Of a DNA stretch of 64,000 nt, positions 1 through 8,220 are shown piece after piece. This DNA comes from Candidatus Chloroploca sp. Khr17. Its GTDB lineage: Bacteria > Chloroflexota > Chloroflexia > Chloroflexales > Chloroflexaceae. A model generated the notes under the pieces. That model made no database searches and was not told the DNA's origin. It saw nothing but the letters and a program-made list of their open reading frames with translations. Each line of letters begins with the position of its first letter. Position 1 is the stretch's first letter. The position numbers were made by a program, and so were the translations under genes. The DNA is taken from positions 16,817 through 80,816 of the forward strand of contig NZ_RYFF01000028.1 of assembly GCF_004138165.1 (NCBI RefSeq), given 5' to 3'.

Positions 1-213
1 CCATAACTGATCTCCAGAAGTATGTTATAGTCCCCGCAACCAATCCCTTACTGATCAGTTTGATCGCCAACCCAAACCCTTATGCACGCTTCTCCTGGCC
101 AGAGAAGCCTAGCGTTATACCGCTGCACTGCCGCAGCCGTCCTCCCAAGCATGGTGCTATGACGAGCCTGAGATCTGGACTATCCAGGTGCGGTTCGCAA
201 GGAGGAGCGATCT

Positions 214-795
214 ATGAGTGCTTCAAAGAAGCCTGCGCGTGGCTCGGTTTTTTTTCACGAGGTCGTTGGTGCTACGGCGGTTGATCCGCATCTTGAGGCT
301 TGCCTGCAATGCGGTACCTGTGGTGGCTCGTGCCCCTCGGGCAACGACATGGAACACACGCCCCGTACCCTTTTTGCGATGATTGCCGCCGGGATGCGCG
401 AAACCGTTCTGCGTAGCAATACGCCCTGGTATTGTGTTTCGTGTTATTACTGCACAGAGCGTTGCCCGCAAGAGGTGCATATCACCGATGTGATGTATAC
501 CCTCAAGCGCCTCGCGATCAAAGAGGGCTTCTCGCGGCAGTCGAGCGCGGCCCAGGCCCCGGCGTTTTCGGAAACCTTTATGGAGCATGTCGAGCGGTAT
601 GGCCGTAGCTTTGAGTTGGGTTTGATCACGCGCTATTTCTTGCGCCATCGCCCCCTCGATACGGTCAAGATTGCCCCGATCGGGGCCGGTATGCTTCGCC
701 GCAAGCGCTTCGATCTCACGCCGCGTAAGATCCGTCAGATCGATCAGCTTCAGGCGATTCTTGCCCGGGCCGATGAACTGGAGCGCAGTCCTTAA
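214..795 (+). CDS. hdrC: Heterodisulfide reductase subunit C-like protein (HdrC)
   Basis: A 193-residue iron-sulfur protein with two CxxCxxCxxxCP clusters, at C30/C33/C36/C40 and C74/C77/C80/C84, each expected to bind a [4Fe-4S] cluster. In HdrABC complexes this subunit carries electrons between the flavin of HdrA and the catalytic HdrB. The start is set by a strong GGAGG placed 8 bases before the ATG. It is the first gene of an eight-gene plus-strand operon (hdrC-hdrB-hdrA-mvhD-mvhG-mvhA-protease-cNMP protein), but a 223-base gap with a large hairpin separates it from hdrB, so the two may be expressed at different levels. The family is clear; the physiological substrate is not known from sequence. 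Confidence 0.9.
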   Translation: MSASKKPARGSVFFHEVVGATAVDPHLEACLQCGTCGGSCPSGNDMEHTPRTLFAMIAAGMRETVLRSNTPWYCVSCYYCTERCPQEVHITDVMYTLKRLAIKEGFSRQSSAAQAPAFSETFMEHVERYGRSFELGLITRYFLRHRPLDTVKIAPIGAGMLRRKRFDLTPRKIRQIDQLQAILARADELERSP

Positions 796-817
796 TGGTT
801 TTTAGGCATTGCATCAG

Positions 818-869
818 GGAGTGCCGACTTCAGTCGGCTTCCGGGTTCGCCGACTGAAGTCGGCACTCC
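818..869. repeat. Dispersed palindrome, copy 1 (between hdrC and hdrB)
   Basis: Two perfect 20-base arms (818-837 and 850-869) around a 12-base loop; the core is GTGCCGACTTCAGTCGG and its complement. The same arms recur as a larger perfect palindrome at 15618-15673, so this is a dispersed element and not only a local hairpin. In this position it could weaken read-through from hdrC or stabilise mRNA ends. The function is inferred. Confidence 0.8.
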
Positions 870-1018
870 GGTTCGCCCGATGTCATGTTTCATCACGATG
901 AGCGCAATGCTCGTGTGTCGTCGTTGCACGCTTTTGCGGCCTTGATTATACGATATATCTTTCGTCCTTCTTGACTGGCGACTCCGGATCAAGCAAGGGT
1001 GGAGAAGGAGTCCCTGCT

Positions 1019-2044
1019 ATGCAGTATGGCTATTATCCGGGCTGCTCGCTGGAGCGCAATGCCGGTGCGTATCACGACTCGACGATGGCGGTGGCAGGCG
1101 TCTTGGGCCTCCAGTTTACCGAAGTTGATGATTGGAATTGTTGTGGTGCGACCGAGTTCTTTTCGGTGCATCAGATGCAGGCGTATGCGCTGACCGGGCG
1201 TAATCTGGCCCTTGCCGCCGATCAGTTTGCACCGAAAGCTGCGCTGCCGGTTATTCCGGTGGAGGCTGCCGAAACCCCCCAGCTTGTGGCGCCCTGTAGC
1301 GCCTGTTACCTCAATTTGAGCAAGGTTGATCGGTATCTCGCCAGTTCGCCTGAGCTTGCCGCAAAAGTCAATACGGCCCTTGATGCGGGTGGGTTGCACT
1401 ATGATCCCGGCAGTTTGCGCGTACGCCATTTGCTGGATGTGGTCGTGAATGATGCTGGCTATGACGCGATTGCCGCCCGTGTGCAGCGGGCGCTGACTGG
1501 CCTGCGCGTCGCGCCCTACTATGGCTGCCTTGTGGTGCGGCCGGGCTTCCAGGGGCAGTTTGATGACCCCGAGTATCCGACGACCCTCGATAAGCTGATG
1601 CGCGTGCTCGGGGCGAAAGTGGTTGATTTTCCCCTCAAGGCGCACTGCTGTGGCGGCCATATGACCCAGATTAGCGAGGATGTTGCGCTTGAGTTGCTGC
1701 GTCGGTTGCTCAAGAATGCCGCTGAGTATCAGGCCGATGTTATTGTGACCCTCTGCCCAATGTGTCAACTCAATCTTGATGTCTTTCAGAGTGCGGTCAA
1801 TCGGCGCTTTGGTACCAATTTCAATCTGCCCGTCCTCTTTTTTACGCAGTTGATGGGCCTCGCCTTTGGCCTTGCCCCCGAGCGGTTGGGCATTGGCAAG
1901 GAGTTTGTCGCTTCCCGGCCTGCTCTCGCCAAAATTGGTACGTCGGGCGAAGTAGAGCAGGAACGCGCGGTTGGCAAGCGGGCGAAACGACGCAATGATC
2001 AGAGCTTGCCCATGCCTTATATGCCTGAGGAGGAAGAGCGATGA
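1019..2044 (+). CDS. hdrB: Heterodisulfide reductase subunit B-like protein (HdrB)
   Basis: A 341-residue protein with the two cysteine-rich CCG domains typical of HdrB: C41-C42 with C93/C96, and C210-C211 with C246/C249. These ligate the two non-cubane [4Fe-4S] clusters that reduce a disulfide. The start at MQYGYYPGC is preferred over an upstream in-frame ATG because GGAGAAGGAG lies just before it and the family begins with this segment. Its stop overlaps the hdrA start in an ATGA, which implies translational coupling. The N-terminal CCG domain keeps all its cysteines, so the protein should be active. A methanogen CoM-S-S-CoB substrate is unlikely in a bacterium; the real acceptor is unknown. 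Confidence 0.92.
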   Translation: MQYGYYPGCSLERNAGAYHDSTMAVAGVLGLQFTEVDDWNCCGATEFFSVHQMQAYALTGRNLALAADQFAPKAALPVIPVEAAETPQLVAPCSACYLNLSKVDRYLASSPELAAKVNTALDAGGLHYDPGSLRVRHLLDVVVNDAGYDAIAARVQRALTGLRVAPYYGCLVVRPGFQGQFDDPEYPTTLDKLMRVLGAKVVDFPLKAHCCGGHMTQISEDVALELLRRLLKNAAEYQADVIVTLCPMCQLNLDVFQSAVNRRFGTNFNLPVLFFTQLMGLAFGLAPERLGIGKEFVASRPALAKIGTSGEVEQERAVGKRAKRRNDQSLPMPYMPEEEER

Positions 2045-4092
2045 GCAATGATCAGGATCAGATCCCTCCCATATCTCCACCGCACGCTTCGCCTGATGAG
2101 GAACGCGTTGGCGTCTATGTCTGCCATTGTGGCAGCAATATTGCCAGGACGATCGCGGTTGAGGATGTGGCTGTCTGGGCTGAGCAGCAGGAGCATGTGG
2201 TTGTTGCCCGCGATTATAAGTTTATGTGTTCGAGCCTCGGTCAAGAGTTGATCGAACAGGATATTCAGGCGAAGGGTCTCAGCCGAGTTGTCGTGGCCGC
2301 ATGTTCGCCCCATATGCACGAGCGTACCTTTCGTGGTGCCTGTCAGCGCGCCGGGCTCAATCCCTATCTTTTTGAGATGGCAAATATCCGCGAGTTGACC
2401 TCGTGGGCGACTGATGACCGCGAAGCGGCGACGAGCAAGGCGAAAGCGCAGGTCAAGGGGGCGATCGAGCGTGCGGTGCTGCAAGAGCCGCTCGAGCCGC
2501 TCTTTGTGGATATTAATCCCAATACGCTTGTGGTTGGTGGGGGCATTGCTGGCCTAACGGCGGCGCTTGAACTGGCCGATTCGGGGTACCACGTCTATCT
2601 GGTTGACCGCGATTCGTCGATTGGTGGTCAGATGGCGAAACTCGATAAAACCTTTCCAACCCTCGACTGCGCGGCCTGCATCCTTACCCCTAAAATGGTT
2701 GATGCGGCCAACCATCCCAATATTACCCTCATGACCTGGAGTGAGGTGGTGGCGGTGGATGGCTTTGTCGGCAATTTCAGCGTGCAGGTGCGCCACAAGC
2801 CGCGTTATATCATCGAGGATCTCTGTACCGGGTGCGGTACTTGTATCGAGAAGTGCCCTTCGCGGGTGCTTGATCAGCATTTCGAGGTTGGCCTGGGCTA
2901 TCACAAGGCGATTGATCGCAATTTCCCCCAGGCGGTTCCAAAATATCCGGTGATTGATACCACGCATTGCATCTATTTTCAGCGTGGCAAATGCCGGGCC
3001 TGTCAGGTTGTTTGCCCAACCAATGCGATTGATTTTACCCAGAAGGAGACCTTCGAGCAGCTTGAGGTCGGCAATATTATTCTCGCCACAGGCTATGAGC
3101 AGTTTGATGCCCGTCGCGTGCCGCAGTATGGCTACGGTCGCCTCGCGAATGTCTTTACGAGTATGGAGTTTGAGCGCATGGTCAATGCCGCCGGGCCCAC
3201 CAGCGGTCAGGTCGTGCTGCGCGATGGCGTGTCAGCCCCGCAGTCGGTGGGCATTATTCATTGCGTCGGCTCGCGTGACAAGAACTATAACGAGTATTGC
3301 TCGCGCGCGTGTTGCATGGCTGCGCTCAAGTTTGCCCATCTGGTGCATGAACGGGTGCCCGACGCCGAGGTCTATAACTTTTATATTGACATCCGCGCTG
3401 CCGGCAAGCACTACGAAGAGTTCTATCATCGGGTGTTGGAAGAGGGTACGCACTTTATTCGTGGGCGGGTGGCCGAGGTGACCGATGCGGCGCGTGGTCC
3501 CGGCGAAGAGGGCAAGTTGATTATCCAGGCCGAGGATACGCTGATCGGTAAACAACGCCGCATTCCGGTTGATATGGTGGTCTTGATGGTGGGAATGGAA
3601 GCCCGCCACGATTCGCGCAATGTTGCCTCTACCTTCGGGCTTGGCTGCGATTTCGAGGGCTGGTTTACCGAGCGCCACGCCAAACTCGATCCGGTCGTCA
3701 CCATGACCGAGGGCATTCTGATCGCCGGGGCCTGCCAGGGACCCAAGGCCATCCCCGAGTCGGTCGCCCAGGGTTCCGCTGCGGCGGCGCGGGTGGCCGG
3801 GCTGATTGGTCGGCGCACGATCAAACTCGAGCCGGTGCGCGCAAGCATTGAGGCGGCGGCTTGTTCGGGGTGCCGTATTTGCAATAATGTCTGCCCCTAT
3901 CACGCGATCGTCTTCCACGAAGCGATCAAGATCTCCGAGGTGATCACGGCCCTTTGTCAGGGGTGTGGCGCGTGTGTGGCAGCTTGCCCAAGCGCGGCCA
4001 TCACCGGTGCGCACTTCACGCGTGAGCAGGTGCTCTCGCAGATCGATGGGTTGCTCTGGGATATGCAACCCGGTGTGCTGGTGCTCGCCTGA
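2041..4092 (+). CDS. hdrA: Heterodisulfide reductase subunit A, FAD/iron-sulfur protein (HdrA)
   Basis: A 683-residue flavoprotein, the site of electron bifurcation in Hdr complexes. An N-terminal Cys segment (YVCHCGSN) precedes a Rossmann FAD motif VVGGGIAG near residue 165, followed by the HdrA signature GGQMAKLDKTFPTLDCAAC. Ferredoxin-type clusters follow at about 262-275 (CTGCGTCIEKCP), about 309-325 (CxxxxxGKCRACQVVCP) and two more near the C terminus, about 607-655 (CSGCRICNNVCP and CQGCGACVAACP). This is the full-length type with C-terminal ferredoxin domains. It overlaps hdrB by four bases and is followed directly by mvhD. The complex probably takes electrons from H2 and splits them between a disulfide and ferredoxin; this is inferred from family knowledge. 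Confidence 0.93.
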   Translation: MSNDQDQIPPISPPHASPDEERVGVYVCHCGSNIARTIAVEDVAVWAEQQEHVVVARDYKFMCSSLGQELIEQDIQAKGLSRVVVAACSPHMHERTFRGACQRAGLNPYLFEMANIRELTSWATDDREAATSKAKAQVKGAIERAVLQEPLEPLFVDINPNTLVVGGGIAGLTAALELADSGYHVYLVDRDSSIGGQMAKLDKTFPTLDCAACILTPKMVDAANHPNITLMTWSEVVAVDGFVGNFSVQVRHKPRYIIEDLCTGCGTCIEKCPSRVLDQHFEVGLGYHKAIDRNFPQAVPKYPVIDTTHCIYFQRGKCRACQVVCPTNAIDFTQKETFEQLEVGNIILATGYEQFDARRVPQYGYGRLANVFTSMEFERMVNAAGPTSGQVVLRDGVSAPQSVGIIHCVGSRDKNYNEYCSRACCMAALKFAHLVHERVPDAEVYNFYIDIRAAGKHYEEFYHRVLEEGTHFIRGRVAEVTDAARGPGEEGKLIIQAEDTLIGKQRRIPVDMVVLMVGMEARHDSRNVASTFGLGCDFEGWFTERHAKLDPVVTMTEGILIAGACQGPKAIPESVAQGSAAAARVAGLIGRRTIKLEPVRASIEAAACSGCRICNNVCPYHAIVFHEAIKISEVITALCQGCGACVAACPSAAITGAHFTREQVLSQIDGLLWDMQPGVLVLA

Positions 4093-4147
4093 GCGCCGCT
4101 GGGACAACGACTATGCACGCGACAAACGCACGAAGGAGACCATCACT

Positions 4148-4621
4148 ATGGCAGAGCCAACAACGTTTAACCCGGTGATCATCGGCTTTCTCTGCAACTG
4201 GTGCTCGTACCGGGCTGCTGACCTGGCGGGAACGGCGCGCACGCACTATGCGCCGACGATGCGTCCGATCCGGGTGATGTGTACGGCCCGCGTTGAACCC
4301 GAGTTTGTGCTCAAGGCATTGCGTTCGGGGGCCGATGGGGTGTTGATTGCCGGCTGTCATCCCGGCGAATGCCACTATGTTGAAGGCAATATCAAGGCGC
4401 TGCGACGCTTTCTGTTGCTCAAACGGATGCTCACGCAGTTTGGCATCGAACCGCAGCGTGTCCAGCTTGTCTGGGCCGCCGCCTCGGAAGGCCATCACTT
4501 GGCCGCTGCGGTTGACCGTATGACCGAAGAGTTACGTGCGCTTGGCCCCTTGCACTGGCAACAGACGGTGTTGCGTGCGAAGGCCGATATTCCGCTGATC
4601 AAGCTTGAGGTTGGTGGGTAG
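4148..4621 (+). CDS. mvhD: Hydrogenase delta subunit, iron-sulfur adaptor (MvhD)
   Basis: A 157-residue protein of the methyl-viologen-reducing hydrogenase delta family, which passes electrons from the [NiFe]-hydrogenase to HdrA. Cysteines in FLCNWCSY (C16, C19), RVMCTAR and GCHPGECHY are those expected to hold its [2Fe-2S] cluster. The start is chosen at MAEPTTF, with GAAGGAGAC 8 bases upstream; longer in-frame extensions run back into hdrA and look unlike protein. The next gene begins 9 bases downstream. Its presence between hdrA and the hydrogenase genes shows that Hdr and hydrogenase form one complex here. Confidence 0.92.
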   Translation: MAEPTTFNPVIIGFLCNWCSYRAADLAGTARTHYAPTMRPIRVMCTARVEPEFVLKALRSGADGVLIAGCHPGECHYVEGNIKALRRFLLLKRMLTQFGIEPQRVQLVWAAASEGHHLAAAVDRMTEELRALGPLHWQQTVLRAKADIPLIKLEVGG

Positions 4622-4630
4622 GAAGATACC

Positions 4631-5650
4631 ATGAGCAAAGCGACCTTTGCGATGTACTGGGCGGCGTCATGCGGGGGGTGCGAGATTTCGTTGCTCAATA
4701 TTGGCAATGATATTCTCGCCGTTGATGAGGCCTTCGAGGTGCTCTTCTGGCCGTGTATCGCCGATTTCAAATACCACGATGTCGAGCAGTATGCCGATGG
4801 CGCGATTGATCTCTGCCTCTTCAATGGGGCCATTCGCAATAGTGAAAATGAAGAACTCGCCCGCTTGCTCCGCCGGAAGTCCAAAATCCTGGTGGCCTTT
4901 GGTTCTTGCGCCTCAGAAGGCTGCATCCCGGGTCTCGCTAATTTGACCAGTTCGTCGGCGATCTTCAATGCGGCCTATGCCGACTGTTTGACGACGGATG
5001 GCTCGCGGACGCAATTGCCCCAGATGGTGACGCTGGTGCCTGAAGGTGAGATCCGTATCCCCCGCTTTTACGAGACGGTGCGCACGCTTGACCAGGTGGT
5101 GCCGGTCGACTATGTGATCCCGGGCTGCCCGCCCGAGGCGCATCAGATTGCCGCTGTCATCAAGGCGATTATCAGTGGTGCGCCGTTGCCCGCCCCTGGC
5201 AGAACCGTGATCGGGGCGAGCAAGACGGCGGTCTGCGAAGAGTGCCCGCTGACGAAGGATGTTAAGCAGATTACGCGTTTTTACCGTCCGTATGAGCTTA
5301 TTCCCGACCCGACGATCTGCTTGCTCGAGCAGGGCCTGCTCTGTATGGGACCGGCGACGCGAGGTGGATGCGGTGCCCTCTGCCCGCAGGTGGGGATGCG
5401 CTGCGAGGGTTGTTATGGCCCGTTGGAAGGGCAGGATCAAGGCGCACGCATGCTGTCGGCGGTTGCCTCGGTGGTGGCCGTGGGCAAACCGGGTGACGAA
5501 GAGGCTGCGCTCGAGGCGGCGATTGACAACGTGATGGCGACGCTGGTCGATCCGGCGGGCACGTTCTATCGCTTTAGCTTGGCCCGTTCGTTGCTTCAGC
5601 GTTCGCGGGTCACTGACCCAGCGCAGCAGAGTGCGGAGGAAGCACGATGA
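4631..5650 (+). CDS. mvhG: F420-non-reducing-type [NiFe]-hydrogenase small subunit (MvhG)
   Basis: A 339-residue small subunit. The N-terminal CGGC (C14, C17), FGSCASEGCIPG and PGCPPEAHQ segments match the proximal-cluster ligands of group 3 [NiFe]-hydrogenases. A cysteine-rich stretch near residues 236-265 (LLCMGPATRGGCGALCPQ, then CEGCYGP) supplies two more clusters. Electrons from the Ni-Fe site in MvhA pass through these clusters to MvhD. The gene overlaps mvhA by four bases (ATGA), so the two subunits are probably made in equal amounts. No twin-arginine signal is present, so the enzyme is cytoplasmic. Confidence 0.93.
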   Translation: MSKATFAMYWAASCGGCEISLLNIGNDILAVDEAFEVLFWPCIADFKYHDVEQYADGAIDLCLFNGAIRNSENEELARLLRRKSKILVAFGSCASEGCIPGLANLTSSSAIFNAAYADCLTTDGSRTQLPQMVTLVPEGEIRIPRFYETVRTLDQVVPVDYVIPGCPPEAHQIAAVIKAIISGAPLPAPGRTVIGASKTAVCEECPLTKDVKQITRFYRPYELIPDPTICLLEQGLLCMGPATRGGCGALCPQVGMRCEGCYGPLEGQDQGARMLSAVASVVAVGKPGDEEAALEAAIDNVMATLVDPAGTFYRFSLARSLLQRSRVTDPAQQSAEEAR

Positions 5651-7143
5651 AGAAGATCAGCATTGATCCCGTCACTAGGCTCGAAGGGCATGGTCGCATT
5701 GACCTTTTTCTCAACGACGAAGGCGATCTCGCCAACGCCTATTTCATTATCCCCGAGTTGCGCGGCTTCGAGCAGTTTTGTGTCGGGCGTCCCGCCGAAG
5801 AGATGCCGCGCATCACGGATCGCATCTGCGGCGTGTGCCCCGAGGCGCACCATATCGCCTCGACTAAGGCGCTTGATGCGCTCTTCCACGCCGATCCGCC
5901 CCGCGTCACCAAAAAGCTGCGCGAGATGTTCTATTCGGCCTTTTTTGTGGCTGATCATACGACCCATTTCTATGCGCTCGGTGGGCCTGATTTTGTGCTT
6001 GGCCCTGATGCGCCGCCAGCCGAGCGCAATATCCTCGGGGTGATCCGCAAAGTTGGCGTCGAAGTCGGCAAACAGGTGATTGATGCGCGGGTACGCAATC
6101 ACCATGTGATCAAAATGCTTGGCGGGCGTGGTGTCCATCCGGTGGCCGGGCTGCCGGGCGGCTGGAGCAAGGCGGTCTCGCCCGAAGAGCGTGAGGTGAT
6201 CGAGGCCACGGCGCGCAAAAATGTCGATTTTGCCCTCTTTAGCCTCAAGCTCTTTGCCGATGTGGTGCTCAGCAATAGCCAATATACTGACATGATCTTT
6301 TCGGACGCCTTTACCAACCAGACCTACTCGATGGGCACGGTTGATGCCGATAATTGCGTCAATTTCTATGATGGCATGATCCGCGTCGTTGACCCCGAAG
6401 GCGTTGAGTTGGTCAAATACCATCCGAAGACGTATGCCCATCACCTAGCCGAGCATTCTGAACCCTGGACGTATCTCAAATTTCCGTACCTCAAACAGAT
6501 CGGCTGGCAGGGCTTTGTGGATGGCAAAGCGAGTGGCGTCTATTGTGCCACGCCGCTTTCGCGGCTTAATGCCGCCGATGGCATGGCAACACCGCGTGCG
6601 CATGCGGCCTTTGAGGAGTTTTATACCACGCTGGGCAGTAAAAAGGTTAACGGGCGTTACCAACCTGTTCACCATCGCCTGGCGACCCACTGGGCGCGGC
6701 TGGTCGAGTTGCTTTTTGCGGCTGAACGGATGCTGGAACTATCGCTCGATCCCGAGATTACCGACCCGAATGTGCGCACGCCGATCACCGCCACGCCGAC
6801 CGAAGGCGTTGGCTCGGTAGAAGCGCCGCGCGGCACGCTGACCCATCACTACTGGACTGACGAAAACGGCATGCTCACCAGGGTCAACCTGATTGTCGGC
6901 ACAACCAATAACTATGCCCCAATGGCGATGTCGATCAAAAAAGCCGCCCAGAGTCTGATCCAAAAGGGCACGGTCGTCACCGAGGGTCTCTTGAATCGCA
7001 TTGAGATGGCGTTTCGTTCGTACGACCCATGTTTCGGGTGCGCCACGCACGCCTTACCTGGTCAGATGCCCCTCGAAGTCGTCATCCGCGATGCTCAGGG
7101 GGGCGAAGTGCAACGCCTGAGTCAGTATCTTGGAGAGACCTAG
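5647..7143 (+). CDS. mvhA: F420-non-reducing-type [NiFe]-hydrogenase large subunit (MvhA)
   Basis: A 498-residue catalytic subunit. Both nickel-binding motifs are intact: RICGVC at residues 59-64 and DPCFGCATH at 460-468. About 30 residues follow the final histidine; in this family such a tail is removed by a dedicated endopeptidase after Ni insertion, and that protease is the next gene. The start overlaps the mvhG stop. With mvhD and hdrABC this makes a group 3c-type H2-dependent complex. The sequence keeps all metal ligands, so activity is expected; whether it consumes or makes H2 in the cell cannot be read from sequence. Confidence 0.94.
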   Translation: MKKISIDPVTRLEGHGRIDLFLNDEGDLANAYFIIPELRGFEQFCVGRPAEEMPRITDRICGVCPEAHHIASTKALDALFHADPPRVTKKLREMFYSAFFVADHTTHFYALGGPDFVLGPDAPPAERNILGVIRKVGVEVGKQVIDARVRNHHVIKMLGGRGVHPVAGLPGGWSKAVSPEEREVIEATARKNVDFALFSLKLFADVVLSNSQYTDMIFSDAFTNQTYSMGTVDADNCVNFYDGMIRVVDPEGVELVKYHPKTYAHHLAEHSEPWTYLKFPYLKQIGWQGFVDGKASGVYCATPLSRLNAADGMATPRAHAAFEEFYTTLGSKKVNGRYQPVHHRLATHWARLVELLFAAERMLELSLDPEITDPNVRTPITATPTEGVGSVEAPRGTLTHHYWTDENGMLTRVNLIVGTTNNYAPMAMSIKKAAQSLIQKGTVVTEGLLNRIEMAFRSYDPCFGCATHALPGQMPLEVVIRDAQGGEVQRLSQYLGET

Positions 7144-7144
7144 C

Positions 7145-7672
7145 ATGGCAACGCTGGTGCTTGGCCTGGGCAATCCCATTCTGACTGATGACGCCGTGGG
7201 CATCCGTGCTGCCGAAGCGGTACAGGCAGCGCTTGCGCAACGTGCCGATGCCCTGCCACTGGCCGAGGTCGCCACCGCCAGTGTGGGTGGCCTGGCGCTG
7301 ATGGAAGCGATGATCGGCTACGAGCGGGTTGTCTTGATTGATGCCTTCTGTTGTCGGGAACCTTCACCGGGTCGCATTCATCGTCTCACCTTAGCTGATC
7401 TTGAGGCCAACCGTGCAACGGTGCATAGTGCTTCGTCACACGATACGCGTTTTGAGACCGCGCTGGCCCTGGGGCGGCAAATGGGCTTTGCGCTACCCGA
7501 TGAGATTATTATCTATGCAATTGAGGTTGCAAACGTTATTGATTTCAGTGAGCAGATCACTCCTGCTGTTGCCTGCGCTATACCGCAGACAGCACATGCT
7601 GTCATGAGTGAACTGTTACCGTCAAAGCTGATCAGAAGGTCAACCGAGGAGGCCCATTATGGTTTCGCCTGA
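7145..7672 (+). CDS. Hydrogenase maturation endopeptidase (HyaD/HycI family)
   Basis: A 175-residue protein starting MATLVLGLGNPILTDDAVG, the N-terminal signature of [NiFe]-hydrogenase maturation proteases, with D16 at the position of the first nickel-sensing ligand, VVLIDA as the second region and a histidine in SSHDTRF as the likely third. It trims the C-terminal tail of the large subunit after nickel insertion. The ATG lies one base after the mvhA stop, inside the same transcript. The start chosen matches the family; an upstream in-frame ATG inside mvhA is less likely. Accessory Hyp genes are not in this window and must be elsewhere. Confidence 0.9.
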   Translation: MATLVLGLGNPILTDDAVGIRAAEAVQAALAQRADALPLAEVATASVGGLALMEAMIGYERVVLIDAFCCREPSPGRIHRLTLADLEANRATVHSASSHDTRFETALALGRQMGFALPDEIIIYAIEVANVIDFSEQITPAVACAIPQTAHAVMSELLPSKLIRRSTEEAHYGFA

Positions 7673-8156
7673 GTTGCTGCGCCGGTACCCCTTTTTTGCG
7701 CGTCTGTCGCTTGAGCACCTAACGGCTCTGGCTAATTTGTCTGAAGAACGCACGTTTGCGCAAGGGGAGCGCTTTTTTCGCGAGGGTCAGATCTTGACCC
7801 ACCTCTATCTGGTGTTGCAAGGCCAGATTGCGCTCACGCTCAAGCTTCCGGTACAGGGCAATCGCGCCGTTGGCCCTGAGTTGAGCGCACAGCAACGCGA
7901 GGTTGTGCTTGCCACCATCAGTGCGGGTGAGCTTTGCGCCTGGTCGGCAGTCGTACCGCCCTATGAAGCGACCTCGAATGGTCAGGCTGTGACCGATGGG
8001 CGCCTGGTCGAAATTGACTGTGTCACCCTGCGCACCCTCTTTGATCGTGATCCCGTCTTTGGCTTTGCCTTTACCCTGCAGATTGCGCAGGTGATGCGTG
8101 ACCGTATTCGTGATCTCCATAACGAATCACTTGCCGATCTGTTGGAACGTGCGTAA
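7659..8156 (+). CDS. Cyclic-nucleotide-binding-domain protein, no DNA-binding domain
   Basis: A 165-residue protein that begins PFFARLSLEHLTALANLSEERTFAQGE, the typical entry of a cAMP-receptor-type beta-barrel, and ends after an amphipathic helix. No helix-turn-helix follows, so it is a free-standing sensor domain and not a full Crp/Fnr regulator. A strong GAGGAG Shine-Dalgarno lies inside the end of the protease gene, which it overlaps by 14 bases, so it is clearly the last gene of the hydrogenase operon. It may bind and tune the Hdr-Mvh complex or its redox partner; that is inference. A terminator follows at once. Confidence 0.8.
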   Translation: MVSPELLRRYPFFARLSLEHLTALANLSEERTFAQGERFFREGQILTHLYLVLQGQIALTLKLPVQGNRAVGPELSAQQREVVLATISAGELCAWSAVVPPYEATSNGQAVTDGRLVEIDCVTLRTLFDRDPVFGFAFTLQIAQVMRDRIRDLHNESLADLLERA

Positions 8157-8159
8157 ACG

Positions 8160-8219
8160 AAGCGTTTCTTCGGTAAAAAAACGCCAGCTATGCTGGCGTT
8201 TTTTACCGAAGAAACGCTT
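8160..8219. terminator. Bidirectional terminator between hydrogenase operon and flavoprotein gene
   Basis: Nearly perfect 28-29 base arms around a three-base loop, with CGCCAGC/GCTGGCG at the apex, A-rich on one side and T-rich on the other, so it can stop transcription from both directions. It separates the convergent genes ending at 8156 and 8221. Confidence 0.93.
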
Positions 8220-8220
8220 T

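Noticed and set aside
214..7143. Methanogenic archaeal origin of the Hdr-Mvh genes
   Set aside because: Shine-Dalgarno sites, neighbouring genes and codon use are like the rest of the window, and no methanogenesis genes are near; ancient transfer cannot be judged without a tree.
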